A DNA stretch of 64,000 nt from GCA-016699835 sp964543905 (lineage in GTDB: Bacteria; Planctomycetota; Phycisphaerae; Phycisphaerales; UBA1924): positions 62,001-126,000 of the forward strand of contig CAZIZO010000004.1 of assembly GCA_964543905.1 (NCBI GenBank), given 5' to 3'. The translations under genes and the position numbers were made by a program. The notes under the pieces were generated by a model. The model did no database searches. It worked only from the letters and a program-made list of their open reading frames with translations, and was not told the DNA's origin. Of this stretch, positions 15,463 through 24,552 are shown in pieces; position 1 is the stretch's first letter; every line of letters begins with the position of its first letter.

Positions 15463-16722
15463 GTGTCGGCACAGGTGCATGATCTTGGTCTCCGGGCGCG
15501 GGCCCTCAAGCCCGGCGCGGTGGGCTCGTTCGCCAAGGGGGTGCTGCCGCTGTTGGTTGGTTTGGGGTTGGCGTTCGGGTTGCAGGCGGGACTCAAGCCG
15601 CGCATCGATCCGTACTACGCGAAGTTGCTTCTGGACATCGGCGTGGCGATCACGCTGGCGGTCTCGCTCAACATCGTGAACGGCTTTACCGGGCAGTTTT
15701 CGATGGGGCACGCGGGGTTCCTCGCCGTCGGCGGGTATGCCGCGGGCATGGTGACGTATTACGGGTCGATCCGGTGGTTCGAGAGCCCGAGCATGAACGG
15801 GGGCTCGTTGAGCGGGATGACCGAGGCGGCGGCGAGCGCGGAGCACTGGTTTGGCAGCGGCGACGTGTTGTTCGTCGGCGCGCTCCTCGTGGGCGGGCTG
15901 GTGGCGGCGCTGGTGGGGTTCGCGGTCGGGTTGCCCAGCCTGCGTCTCAAGGGAGATTACCTGGCGATCGTCACGCTCGGGTTTGGCGAGATCGTGCGCG
16001 TCTGTGTGCAGCAGACGGGGCCCATCTTGAAGCCCAAGACGCTGGACGACGAGTCGAACCCGCTGCATGGCCAACTGATCTACGAGTTTGTGGTGCGCGA
16101 TGCGCAGGGAAACTCGAAGACGATCCAGCAGGCCGTGAGCGAGACGCCGGCGTGGGACGTGATGACGCACGTGGGCGGGGCGCTGGGCTTTACGGGGATC
16201 CCGAAGTACACCAGTTTGTTCTGGGTCTACCTGGCGGCGGCGATCACGGTCATCGTGGCGTTCCGGCTCAAGATGAGCACCTACGGGCGGGCGTTCCTGT
16301 CGATCCGCGAGGACGAGATCGCCGCCGAGGCGATGGGCGTGAACACGACGCGGTACAAGGTGTGGGCGTTCGTGATCGCGGCGTTCTTCGCGGGGATTGC
16401 CGGCGGGCTGTATGCGCACACCCTGGGCGTCGGGCTGTCGGCCGAGTCCGCGGGATTCCAGAAGAGTTTCGACGTCATCATCATGGTCGTGCTGGGCGGG
16501 CTGGGGAGCATCTCCGGCGCGGTGCTGGCGGCGGTGGTGGTCACGCTGCTGCCCGAGTGGCTCCGCGGGGTGGCTGAGTATCGCATGATCATCTACGCCC
16601 TGGCGCTCATCCTCATGATGATCTTCCGTCCGCAAGGCCTGTTGGGCGTGCACGAGGTCTGGGAGCGGCAGTCGTGGGCCTGGCTCATCAGGTTCTTCAA
16701 GAAGAAGGGCGCGAAGGCATGA
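15463..16722 (+). CDS. livM: Branched-chain amino acid type ABC permease LivM
   Basis: A 419-residue permease. The family core NIVNGFTGQFSMGHAGFLAVG is near residue 75, LRLKGDYLAIVTLGFGEIVR follows the middle, and the C-terminal coupling region reads AFLSIREDEIAAEAMGVN. The GTG at 15463 is chosen because AGGAG lies 10 nt upstream; an in-frame TTG at 15403 is the alternative. A loop of about 35 residues with WFESPSMNGGS is inserted after the first conserved block. Its stop overlaps livG by ATGA. Confidence 0.92.
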   Translation: MSAQVHDLGLRARALKPGAVGSFAKGVLPLLVGLGLAFGLQAGLKPRIDPYYAKLLLDIGVAITLAVSLNIVNGFTGQFSMGHAGFLAVGGYAAGMVTYYGSIRWFESPSMNGGSLSGMTEAAASAEHWFGSGDVLFVGALLVGGLVAALVGFAVGLPSLRLKGDYLAIVTLGFGEIVRVCVQQTGPILKPKTLDDESNPLHGQLIYEFVVRDAQGNSKTIQQAVSETPAWDVMTHVGGALGFTGIPKYTSLFWVYLAAAITVIVAFRLKMSTYGRAFLSIREDEIAAEAMGVNTTRYKVWAFVIAAFFAGIAGGLYAHTLGVGLSAESAGFQKSFDVIIMVVLGGLGSISGAVLAAVVVTLLPEWLRGVAEYRMIIYALALILMMIFRPQGLLGVHEVWERQSWAWLIRFFKKKGAKA

Positions 16723-17516
16723 GCGCCGCCAACGTCCATCACCCTGCGCTGCGGGTCGAGGGCATCTCCAAGTCCTTCGGGGGCCTGAAGGCCGTGCAGA
16801 ACTTCGCGCTCCATCTGGAGCCGGGCGATCTGAAGGGGCTGATCGGCCCGAACGGGGCGGGGAAGACCACGGTCTTCAACCTGCTGACGGGCGTGTACAA
16901 GCCCGACGCGGGAACGGTGACCCTCGGCGGGAGCAACGTCACGGGCCTCCGCCCATGCTTCATCGCCGAGGCGGGGATGGCGAGGACGTTCCAGAACATT
17001 CGCCTCTTCGGCAGTTTGTCGGTGCTGGATAATGTGAAGTTGGCGTGCCACGTGCGATCGCATCAGACCTTTGCCGGCACCGTGTTCCGCTCGCCCTTTC
17101 ACCGCGGAGAGGAGCGGGCGATGGGGAACCTCGCGATGCACCTGCTGGAGTTGTTTGACCTCGCGGACCGCGCGGACGAGCAGGCGCGGAGCCTGCCCTA
17201 CGGCGACCAGCGGAAGTTGGAGATCGCCCGAGCCCTGGCCACGCGCCCCCAGGTGCTGCTGCTCGACGAGCCGGCGGCGGGCATGAACCCGCAGGAGAAA
17301 AAGGAACTCAAGAACCTCATCCGACGCGTGCGCGATGAGTTCAAGGTCACGATCCTCCTCATCGAGCATGACATGGGCCTCGTCATGGACGTGTGCGAGC
17401 GGATCACGGTCCTGGACTACGGCGTGACCATCGCGGAGGGGACGCCCAGGGAGGTCCAGAGCAACCCTAAGGTGATCGAGGCGTACCTCGGGACGGCGGA
17501 GGGTGCCCATGCTTGA
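16719..17516 (+). CDS. livG: Branched-chain amino acid type ABC ATPase LivG
   Basis: A 265-residue ATP-binding subunit. Walker A is GPNGAGKTT, followed by the LivG-specific GMARTFQNIRLFGSLSVLDNV. The signature region is the degenerate LPYGDQRKLEIARAL and Walker B is VLLLDEPAAGMNP. The ATG overlaps the livM stop (ATGA), so translation is coupled. It powers uptake together with LivF. Confidence 0.93.
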   Translation: MSAANVHHPALRVEGISKSFGGLKAVQNFALHLEPGDLKGLIGPNGAGKTTVFNLLTGVYKPDAGTVTLGGSNVTGLRPCFIAEAGMARTFQNIRLFGSLSVLDNVKLACHVRSHQTFAGTVFRSPFHRGEERAMGNLAMHLLELFDLADRADEQARSLPYGDQRKLEIARALATRPQVLLLDEPAAGMNPQEKKELKNLIRRVRDEFKVTILLIEHDMGLVMDVCERITVLDYGVTIAEGTPREVQSNPKVIEAYLGTAEGAHA

Positions 17517-18222
17517 GATCAAGAACCTCCGCGTCCACTACGGCGCGATCAAGGCGATCCACGGCATCTCGCTCAAGGTCGAGCGAGGGCAGATCGTGAC
17601 GCTCATCGGCAGCAACGGCGCGGGCAAGACGACGACCCTTCGCGCGATCTCGGGGCTGTGCAAGTGTGCCGAGGGCGACATCCTTTACGAGGGGAAGTCC
17701 ATCAAGGGCATGGCGCCCCACCAGATCGTGCGGCTCGGGCTGGCGCAATCGCCCGAGGGGCGGGGCGTGTTCCCGAACATGAGCGTCCGCGAGAATCTGG
17801 ACCTCGGCGCCTACGCCCGCCCGCGCTCCGAGCACGCGCAGATCGAACAGGACAAGGAGCGGGCGCTCGGACTCTTCCCGCGCCTTCGCGAACGCATCAA
17901 CCAGTCCGCCGGCACGCTCTCGGGCGGGGAGCAGCAGATGCTCGCCATGGCGCGGGCGCTGCTCGCGAAGCCCAAGTTGCTGCTGCTCGACGAGCCGAGC
18001 CTGGGCCTGGCGCCGCAGGTGGTGCAGACCATCTTCAAGATCATCCGCGAGATCAATCAGCAGGGGACGACGATCCTGCTGGTCGAGCAGAACGCGCACA
18101 TGGCGCTTCAGGTGGCGCACCGGGCGTACGTGCTGGAGGTTGGGCGGGTGGTGCGCGAGGGCGAGGCTCAGGAACTTGCCGCCAGCGACGAGGTGCGGAA
18201 GGCGTACCTCGGGATTGGCTGA
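17509..18222 (+). CDS. livF: Branched-chain amino acid type ABC ATPase LivF
   Basis: A 237-residue ATP-binding subunit starting MLEIKNLRVHYGAIKAIHG. Walker A is GSNGAGKTT, the family motif SPEGRGVFPNMSVRENL is present, the ABC signature is LSGGEQQMLAMARAL and Walker B is LLLLDEPSLGLAP. The start at 17509 overlaps livG by 8 bp; an in-frame GTG six bases earlier is possible. It is the last gene of the transporter operon. Confidence 0.93.
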   Translation: MLEIKNLRVHYGAIKAIHGISLKVERGQIVTLIGSNGAGKTTTLRAISGLCKCAEGDILYEGKSIKGMAPHQIVRLGLAQSPEGRGVFPNMSVRENLDLGAYARPRSEHAQIEQDKERALGLFPRLRERINQSAGTLSGGEQQMLAMARALLAKPKLLLLDEPSLGLAPQVVQTIFKIIREINQQGTTILLVEQNAHMALQVAHRAYVLEVGRVVREGEAQELAASDEVRKAYLGIG

Positions 18223-18232
18223 TCGTCGAGTG

Positions 18233-18252
18233 GACCACGGATGGGCGTGGTC
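18233..18252 (+). terminator. Hairpin after livF
   Basis: GACCACG and CGTGGTC form a 7-bp stem with a 6-nt loop, 10 nt after the livF stop. The U-tract is poor, so this is a weak terminator candidate. The remaining 230 bases to the next gene show no convincing feature. Confidence 0.4.
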
Positions 18253-18485
18253 GGCTCGTTCGATTTCTCGATCGAGGGCGTGGGCACCTCGCTCCGCGCG
18301 AAACCGGCGCGGCGAGACTCCGAAGGACTCGTCGCCGCGTCGCGGGCGTTGATCGTCTCGGTGCTCGATGGTGCGAATGATCTCCCGCGTGGGTTGAGCC
18401 TCCTCTCGCGGCTCGCGCGATCGGGTCGAGAGCCGGATCGCGGCGGAAGGTCGCTCGCGTTCTCGTCGTTTCCGATCTCGCGTGC

Positions 18486-19415
18486 ATGAAAGCGACCGCC
18501 CCCCAGCATCTTTCCGTCGTGACCCGTGGTCCAAAGGCCAAGCGACCTTGGCTTGCTCCCGGGCTTGTTCGATGGGCGCTGAACGTGCCCGCGGTGGCCG
18601 TCACGTTCGCGATCCCCGCCTGCATCCACAAGTCGAACACCAACCCCGCGATCACGATCACGCGAGCGGAGGCGCACGCGGAGTTGAAGCGGCTTGCCGC
18701 CGAACCCAAGGCGTTGCCCAGGCCGGTCGTGCTGCTCAACGGCTACCACACCCCGCACTTCATGATCGCGGGGTTGGGTGAGCGATTGCGCACGGCGACG
18801 AGCGGGAAGGCGAGCGATTTTCTGATCGTGTCGTACGTGGACGCCACCAACCTGAACGACGCGGCGGAGCGTGTCGTTCGTGCCGTCCAAGAGCGATGGC
18901 CCTCGTCCATTCCGGGCGAGACGGTGCCCGTGGACGTGGTCGGGCTCTCGATGGGAGGGATCGTGGCAAGGCTCGCGGCCCTCCCCGCTCGGGAAAGGCC
19001 CACGGTGGACGGCGCACCAATGTGGACGGGCGACGACGCGCCGACCGGCGCGAGACTCAACGTTGTGCGGCTGTTCACGCTCGCGTCGCCGCACGGCGGG
19101 GCGCGACTGGCGCGGATCGCCGCCCTCGACGACGCCGCACGGGCCATGCGCGCGGGCTCGGCCTTCCTCAATCGCCTCGACGAGGCGCTGCCCCGGGCGA
19201 AGTACACGCTGCTCTGCTACGCGCACACGGGCGACGTGACCGTCGGCGCGAGGCACGCGGCGCCGGTCGGCGTGACCCCCATCTGGACGGATGGCACGGT
19301 GATGTTCAGCCATGGCGCGATCGTCGAGAATCCATGGTTCGCGGCGGATATCGCGAGGCGTCTGCGGGGCGACGAGCCGTTGCTCTCGCCGGGTGAGCCG
19401 CCGCCTCGGGACTAA
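18486..19415 (+). CDS. Alpha/beta hydrolase (lipase-like)
   Basis: A 309-residue protein. An N-terminal hydrophobic segment ends in FAIPACIHKS, which could be an export signal with a lipobox-like Cys. The fold is alpha/beta hydrolase: VVLLNGYHTPHF for the oxyanion strand, the nucleophile elbow GLSMGG, the likely acid in HTGDVTVGARH and the catalytic His in FSHGAIVEN. It is probably an exported esterase, lipase or acyltransferase. It converges with the asparagine-synthase-like gene 6 bp away. Confidence 0.75.
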   Translation: MKATAPQHLSVVTRGPKAKRPWLAPGLVRWALNVPAVAVTFAIPACIHKSNTNPAITITRAEAHAELKRLAAEPKALPRPVVLLNGYHTPHFMIAGLGERLRTATSGKASDFLIVSYVDATNLNDAAERVVRAVQERWPSSIPGETVPVDVVGLSMGGIVARLAALPARERPTVDGAPMWTGDDAPTGARLNVVRLFTLASPHGGARLARIAALDDAARAMRAGSAFLNRLDEALPRAKYTLLCYAHTGDVTVGARHAAPVGVTPIWTDGTVMFSHGAIVENPWFAADIARRLRGDEPLLSPGEPPPRD

Positions 19416-19421
19416 GGCGCG

Positions 19422-21029
19422 TTACATCTCGAGCACGCGCACGAGATCGCACGATTGGTACGCCGCAGCCAGGAACCCCAGGCCCGCGGCGGCCGGCCGG
19501 ACGCGGCGTGTCGGGGGGTCGGCGTCGATCGGACGGTCCAACTCACGCGCGCTGGCCTGCATGATCGCCTCGAACTGGAGCCAGTACGTCATCCACTTGC
19601 GCGGCACTCCCGCGCCGGGGCCTTTCAGCAGGGGCGAGAGGGCCCAGCGCGCGAGCGAGGGCAGGCGTCGCGGCGCGTTCGCGCTGGACATCACCGCCAG
19701 ATCACGGAGCGTCGCCCACTGGGCCCGGGGCGAGAGTTGGTATTTCACCGTGCGGGATGGGCTTGCCGCGTACGGCAGCGAGGCAAACTCCGGATACGCT
19801 CGCGCGATCGCGTCGTCGTGGAAGTGCCCGGTCCGCACGATCTCGGCGGGGATCGCGGTCATGAACTCAAACACGTCGCGATCGAGGTAGGGCGAATAGA
19901 CCGTCGCGATGTCTCGGAAGATGTGGTAGGGGGCCAGCCCCACCATGCGCGTCGTGCGCGTGTAGAACGTCCAGAGCGTGTAGCCCCGCGGGTGATCCCG
20001 AAACGCTTGGCACGATTCCACAAACTTGGCGATGGAGCCCTCGATCGGCATCCGCCGATAGGCGTCCTCGCCCACCAGCCAACGCAAGGATGCTTCGCTC
20101 AGGCCCAGGGTCCGGAAGTGGTCAAGGGCAAGTTCTTCGAAGCGGCCTTGCGCGAACATGTTGCGCCGCTCCATCGTCATGAACGAGTCCTGCGAGAGGA
20201 CGTCGCCCGCGATGCCGTCATAGAGGCACTCCGTTCGTCCGCACATGTATTCCCGCAGCGGGATGAACAAGTAGTGGTCCGGGGCGCAGAACCCGGTGTC
20301 CAGATTCTTGTCGAACTCGTACGATGTAAAACTGCGCGTCGGGGTGACGAGCGTGTGCGGGATGCCCAGCGCCTTCGCGACGTTGCCCGCGGCCTGGGCC
20401 TCGCGCCCGCCGCCGCCGCGAAATGGAGCCCAGGTCACCGCTTCCTTCGGGCGATGCCCCTGCTTGCACAGTTCCAGCAGGAGGTGACGCGAGTCGCGAC
20501 CGCCGCTGAGCGGATGGACCCACGAGGTCGAAATCGGCGGACGACGACGCACCGCTTCCGCGACGCGCTCCACGAAGCCGTCGAGCGCCTGCTCGCGCGT
20601 GATCTTCTCGATCGTCTTTGGCCCAGGACGGGGGCCCCCGACCACACGCAGCCCCTCGGCGCTCACCGTAAGCGTCGCGTTCGGCGGCATCGCCTTGATC
20701 GCGCTCCAAGGCGTGTCGCTTCCGAAGAAGTTGCTCATCCGCAGGAACAGCCCGAGCGCCTCAAAGTCCACGGGCGAGGCAAAGCCGGCGGCAAGGATCT
20801 TCAGAGGATTCGTCGAAATCGCAAATCGCTTGCCGTCATGGAAGTAGTAGATCGGATGCAGCCCATACGGATCGGTCTTGGCCGTGAGCGTTCGCCCATT
20901 CCACGACCACTCGGCATGCAGACCGTCGCTCTGCCCGTATCCCGTTCCGAGGCTGAGGTCATGACCGCGCCGATAGTGCGACAGCCCGGTCGCGTGCGCG
21001 CGGCCCTCCTCCCAAACCACACTCAGCAT
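19422..21029 (-). CDS. Asparagine-synthase-like ATP pyrophosphatase without glutaminase Cys
   Basis: A 535-residue protein. The C-terminal part has the PP-loop HPLSGGRDSRHLLLEL and the synthetase-like YDGIAGDVLSQ and YSPYLDRDVFEFM, as in AsnB-type enzymes that adenylate a carboxylate. The N-terminal part keeps the shape of a class II glutaminase (TDPYGLHPIYYFHDG) but does not begin with the Met-Cys needed for glutamine hydrolysis. So it probably uses free ammonia or another amine, or modifies a glycan or peptide, as similar proteins do near surface-polysaccharide genes. The ATG at 21029 is favoured; a GTG at 21044 is the alternative. Confidence 0.75.
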   Translation of the reverse strand: MLSVVWEEGRAHATGLSHYRRGHDLSLGTGYGQSDGLHAEWSWNGRTLTAKTDPYGLHPIYYFHDGKRFAISTNPLKILAAGFASPVDFEALGLFLRMSNFFGSDTPWSAIKAMPPNATLTVSAEGLRVVGGPRPGPKTIEKITREQALDGFVERVAEAVRRRPPISTSWVHPLSGGRDSRHLLLELCKQGHRPKEAVTWAPFRGGGGREAQAAGNVAKALGIPHTLVTPTRSFTSYEFDKNLDTGFCAPDHYLFIPLREYMCGRTECLYDGIAGDVLSQDSFMTMERRNMFAQGRFEELALDHFRTLGLSEASLRWLVGEDAYRRMPIEGSIAKFVESCQAFRDHPRGYTLWTFYTRTTRMVGLAPYHIFRDIATVYSPYLDRDVFEFMTAIPAEIVRTGHFHDDAIARAYPEFASLPYAASPSRTVKYQLSPRAQWATLRDLAVMSSANAPRRLPSLARWALSPLLKGPGAGVPRKWMTYWLQFEAIMQASARELDRPIDADPPTRRVRPAAAGLGFLAAAYQSCDLVRVLEM

Positions 21030-21239
21030 CGACTTGGCGCCCACCTTCCCCCCGCCTTCCTCGCGCTTAGCCTTTCACCGAACGGGCCGTGCACGGTCCC
21101 TTTTATCGTATCATTTGATGTTGGGTCGCCGTCAAACTTCTAAAAAAAACTTCACTTCTGCATAGGAATCTCAGAAAATTGAGTGTGCGGGGCTGCTTGG
21201 GAGGACCTGAATGAGTTATAAGACCTAAATCCGGGGGAT

Positions 21240-23444
21240 TCACGAGGCCGACCACATGAGGCCAGACGGCGCGGCTACCGGTTTGGGCGTCATCCAACCG
21301 AGCCGCGTTTGGCGTGCGAGGCGCTCCGCCGTGGCGACGGCGCGGTGTCGGACGGCGGCGTCGGCGTCGAAGCGCGCGATCTCGGTGAGGCGTGCCGAGA
21401 GTTCGGGGCTTCGATCTTCGATCGTGGGCGTGCGGGCCCGTTGCAGCGTTCGTCCGGCGAGCCAGACGCCCGCCAGACGGTGGGCCGAGCGATCGTCGGT
21501 GAGCATCGAGATGAGGGAGTCGAGCGCCTGCTCGGCCTGGGAGTCGTCCGCCCTTGCGAGTGCCGGTGCGGCAGGTGTGTTGGGAAGGTCGCCTCCGGAG
21601 GCCAGGTCCATGATCGATCGGAGCGCGTTCGCCCGCACGCGGTGCTGCGCGTCGCCCTTGAGTTCGATCATCGACGCGATGAGGCGCCGCGAGTTCCATG
21701 CGTCCACACGGGCGCGCCGCCCGAGGGCTTGCACGGCGTTGGCCCGAACACGGGCGTCGGAATGCGAGCGGAACGACTGCAAGAGTTCGAGGCTCCCGGG
21801 GCTTCTTGAATCCCCCAGGGCGCTGACGATCGACGCGAGCGCCCGAAGTTGGTCGGGCGAGTGGCTCGGGGTTCGGGAGGTCAACTCGGCGAGAATCTCC
21901 TCGAGTTCCCCCGACAATCCGACCCCGCGCACCGTGCCGAGGAGCGAGGTGAGGTCGGCGGGCGAGGCCGTCCGGAGACGGTCGGCGAGCCCGCGCAGGG
22001 TGCCCTCGCGGTCGGCGATCAGGGCGCGTCGTACGGCGAGGCGAGCGCCGAGCCATCCGTTCTCCCAGCAGGAGACGTGGGCGAGTTCCGCCGAGGCGAT
22101 CGTGCGGACGCCCGGATCGCGCGTTCGGGCGAGGGCGCGCCACGCGTGCCGACGCTGGAGTTCGTGTGACGGGTCGGTGTTTGCCCGCCCGGTGCCGATC
22201 AGAGACGCATGCCGAGCGGCGGAGCCCGCGACGCGCGGATCGGCGTCAAAGGCGAGGTCGACGACGTCGCGGTGCGTGCCGAAGCGGGCGAGCGCATGCC
22301 GCACGCTCGGGCACGGGTCGAGCAGGAGTGGTTCCATCAGGCGGGAGCGCTCGCCCGGTCCAAATCGCAGCGAGGCGAGCATGGACGGGAGGAGGCGTCG
22401 GGCATCCTTCGTGAGCGGGTGGTGCGGCTCCGGCTCGCTCGTTCCGCGGGGCCTGAAGAACGCGGGGGCGACCTCGCGAAGCAGGGCTTCACGCGCCGGA
22501 CGACGTGAGAGGGCCCATCGGCGGGCGAGGGCATCGAGTTCGTGGGAGGACGTGATGGCCGCCAGTCGGTCGGCGCCGGCCCGCGCGAGCGGTGGAAACG
22601 CGAGCCACTCCAGCGCTCGTTCCGCGGCGATGGGGAGTCTGGACGTGCGCACGAATCCGCGGAGTGATCCGCTCGCGGCTTCTTCGCGGCTCAGGATGAT
22701 CGCGGCGAGCGGGTCTCGCCCGACGTCGGTCGCGGCCTCGCGCAGCGACTTCGAATCGACGAGCAGCAAGGTCGCGAGGAGCACGCCTCGGGCGCGATGC
22801 TCCGGGAACGACCGCAGCGCCTGGGCCAGCGCCACTCGCCATGGGCGATCGTCGCCCATTTGGGCATCGGTGGCCACGATCGTCTCGCGCATGCGGGGCA
22901 CGCCGCGGAGGTGTGCGGGGCTCAAGGTGCTGAGGCGTGCCGCGATCTCGATCCACGCGCTCTCGGCGGCCTGCGCCACGCCGCGATCTTGATCTCCGAG
23001 CAGCAGGTTGAGCGCGGGCGAGAGTCCGGGGTCCATGGAATCGACGGCGAGCGAGGCGAGTCCGGCCCGCAGGGAGGCGCTTGGTTCGCGTGCCAGAACC
23101 TCCGCGAACTTGGACCATCGCCCGCGGCCGATCGGGATCGCGGCGGACCGAACTCGCGGGGTCCATCGCGACCATCCTCGCGCGAGTTGGAAGAGTGCCG
23201 CGTCGGCCATGGCCGACGGATCTCCTCCAACGCGAACCCGCTGCACCCCGCGTTGCAGGAGTGAAAGTGCGCCGGGGCCGGGCATGGGCGACGGCGGCGT
23301 GGCGAGCGGCACGAGCAGAAGGGCGAGCAGTTCCAAGTCTTCGCCCGAACTCTCCGGCAGGGCCGCCGAGATGGCCCGCAGTTGTGCGACCCCGCGAAGG
23401 CGGCGAAGGCGAGACAGGTCCATGGTCGTTCGCGTGTCGTGCAT
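21240..23444 (-). CDS. HEAT-repeat protein
   Basis: A protein of about 734 residues made of repeated helical pairs with the HEAT/PBS-lyase signature, for example DPCPSVRHALARFG, SHSDARVRANAVQALGRRAR, AQHRVRANALRSIMDLASG and DADAAVRHRAVATAERLAR. Such solenoids serve as protein-binding scaffolds. There is no signal peptide or membrane helix. The start is uncertain: ATG codons at 23423, 23444 and 23513 are in frame and none has a good ribosome binding site. Partner and function are unknown. Confidence 0.7.
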   Translation of the reverse strand: MHDTRTTMDLSRLRRLRGVAQLRAISAALPESSGEDLELLALLLVPLATPPSPMPGPGALSLLQRGVQRVRVGGDPSAMADAALFQLARGWSRWTPRVRSAAIPIGRGRWSKFAEVLAREPSASLRAGLASLAVDSMDPGLSPALNLLLGDQDRGVAQAAESAWIEIAARLSTLSPAHLRGVPRMRETIVATDAQMGDDRPWRVALAQALRSFPEHRARGVLLATLLLVDSKSLREAATDVGRDPLAAIILSREEAASGSLRGFVRTSRLPIAAERALEWLAFPPLARAGADRLAAITSSHELDALARRWALSRRPAREALLREVAPAFFRPRGTSEPEPHHPLTKDARRLLPSMLASLRFGPGERSRLMEPLLLDPCPSVRHALARFGTHRDVVDLAFDADPRVAGSAARHASLIGTGRANTDPSHELQRRHAWRALARTRDPGVRTIASAELAHVSCWENGWLGARLAVRRALIADREGTLRGLADRLRTASPADLTSLLGTVRGVGLSGELEEILAELTSRTPSHSPDQLRALASIVSALGDSRSPGSLELLQSFRSHSDARVRANAVQALGRRARVDAWNSRRLIASMIELKGDAQHRVRANALRSIMDLASGGDLPNTPAAPALARADDSQAEQALDSLISMLTDDRSAHRLAGVWLAGRTLQRARTPTIEDRSPELSARLTEIARFDADAAVRHRAVATAERLARQTRLGWMTPKPVAAPSGLMWSAS

Positions 23445-23563
23445 AGGTCCCCGAATGGGTGAGCGCTGAGGCGAAGAGAACCGAGATGCCGGAGCGAGTA
23501 TCGGAGCGTGCATGCCGCTCGCGCGAACATCCGAGAATCTGAACCGCTCCCCCAAAAAAGTTC

Positions 23564-23592
23564 TGGACATGGATGAAGACTTCGTATATGTT
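23564..23592 (+). promoter_or_regulatory. Probable sigma-70-type promoter of the folded leader
   Basis: TGGACA at 23564-23569 and TATGTT at 23587-23592 are 17 bases apart. Transcription would begin near 23599 and give a leader of about 250 nt before the ATG at 23853. Confidence 0.45.
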
Positions 23593-23594
23593 GT

Positions 23595-23852
23595 GGTTGG
23601 TAGACGCCAACCGCGATAGGTTGGTGTTTGGTTTTTAGGTTTTATTTTGGTTTGATAGGTGAAGACGGGGGACATGCGTCGCGTCGAGCCCAAGGTGAGC
23701 GGGCGCGGTGCCAGATGAAAACGAGAGGGGTGGCGTGTCCCCACGCGGGTGGGGACGGGTGTGCAGTGGGCGCGCGGGCGCCCGAGGTTTGTCGTTGAGC
23801 GTGTGTGTGCCGGGAGGCCTGAGAGAGCGCTCAACGACGTGAGGACAGCGCA
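23595..23852 (+). ncRNA. Structured 5' leader, candidate cis-regulatory RNA
   Basis: This stretch of about 260 bases without a gene folds in several ways visible by eye. CCAACC at 23607-23612 can pair with GGTTGG on either side (23595-23600 or 23619-23624), giving two mutually exclusive hairpins; the second is followed by a T-rich run. GTCCCCAC/GTGGGGAC at 23737-23756 and GGGCGC/GCGCCC at 23768-23783 are perfect stems that share the loop GCGG. GTCGTTGAGCG (23791-23801) pairs over 11 bp with 23828-23838 and encloses GCC-GGGA-GGC, a GNRA-loop hairpin. The last stem ends two bases before the GAGG ribosome binding site. No known riboswitch class recognised. Confidence 0.45.
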
Positions 23853-24392
23853 ATGAATGCGATGACCAAGGCGAATCTTCTCCAGGCCTATCAGGTGATT
23901 GTGTATAGCCGAGCGCTCCATCCGGAGCATTTCCCGCTGCGAGGTCGGCGTGTGCATCGGCGTGGCGCGTATGAGTTGGAAGCGTGGGTGATGCCCGGGC
24001 AGCACGTGCTTCGGTTCACCTTCGGCGCGGCGTGCGTGTGCGAACTCGTGACCGATGCCGAGAAGAGCCCCGTGAGCGGGATGGTCTCGGCGTTCCTGGC
24101 GGCGGGCGAGCGTGACTTTGAGCACAAGTTCGAGCGCGAGAGGTTCACCTACATGACGACGGTGCAGACGGAGAACCTCGCCGAGAACCTCTACGCCGCC
24201 ACCTACGACGAAATCCTTGAACTCGCCCTGGACAAGAAGGCGCTGCATCACGCGTGGGAGGACGAGCACGGCAAGTGCCTCAGCGTCATCGACATCATCG
24301 AGATGAACAAGGAGATCCACGCGGAGTGCTACCACTTGATCGCCAGCGGCGGCGTGGTCGTGCGGACGCAGACGCTCTTCGAGCATCGCTGA
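23853..24392 (+). CDS. Conserved protein of unknown function with folded leader
   Basis: A 179-residue soluble protein. It has no signal peptide and few Cys. The N-terminal half is beta-rich (LEAWVMPGQHVLRFTFGAA), and the C-terminal half is mixed with FTYMTTVQTENLAENLYAAT and a conserved-looking end ECYHLIASGGVVVRTQTLFE. I recall similar proteins across planctomycetes but cannot name the family with confidence. GAGG lies 9 nt before the ATG. The folded leader suggests control at the RNA level. It sits alone between the divergent HEAT-repeat gene and a glycosidase. Confidence 0.7.
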   Translation: MNAMTKANLLQAYQVIVYSRALHPEHFPLRGRRVHRRGAYELEAWVMPGQHVLRFTFGAACVCELVTDAEKSPVSGMVSAFLAAGERDFEHKFERERFTYMTTVQTENLAENLYAATYDEILELALDKKALHHAWEDEHGKCLSVIDIIEMNKEIHAECYHLIASGGVVVRTQTLFEHR

Positions 24393-24540
24393 GCGAGCGA
24401 AGTGATGTGCGCGACTGCGGAGCGACGCGATCTCGCCCGGTTCTTCGCCCCTTCCCAGTGGGAAGAGGTTGTCGGGTGGGTTGGCTCATGTGAGATCGTC
24501 GCCGTGGGCTGAGCACGCATGCACGGCGTGCCCTTTCGCC

Positions 24541-24546
24541 TATCCT
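24541..24546 (+). promoter_or_regulatory. -10 element, leaderless start
   Basis: TATCCT lies 6 nt before the ATG at 24553 of the GH2 gene. Confidence 0.5.
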
Positions 24547-24552
24547 GCGCCC

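Noticed and set aside
13093..16653. A very long open frame on the minus strand, over 1,100 codons
   Set aside because: It is antisense to livK, livH and livM, is made of Arg/His/Pro-rich residues and has no domain. High GC keeps antisense frames open. The same applies to the long frames at 3153-4892 (-), 4204-6516 (+), 44416-45708 (-) and 51396-53456 (-).
18241..18489. An 82-codon plus-strand frame between livF and the hydrolase
   Set aside because: No ribosome binding site, no recognisable fold and codon use like non-coding high-GC DNA.
23445..24386. In-frame upstream extension of the HEAT-repeat gene to over 1,000 codons
   Set aside because: It would run through the folded leader and antisense to the 179-residue gene; the HEAT repeats begin only after 23444.
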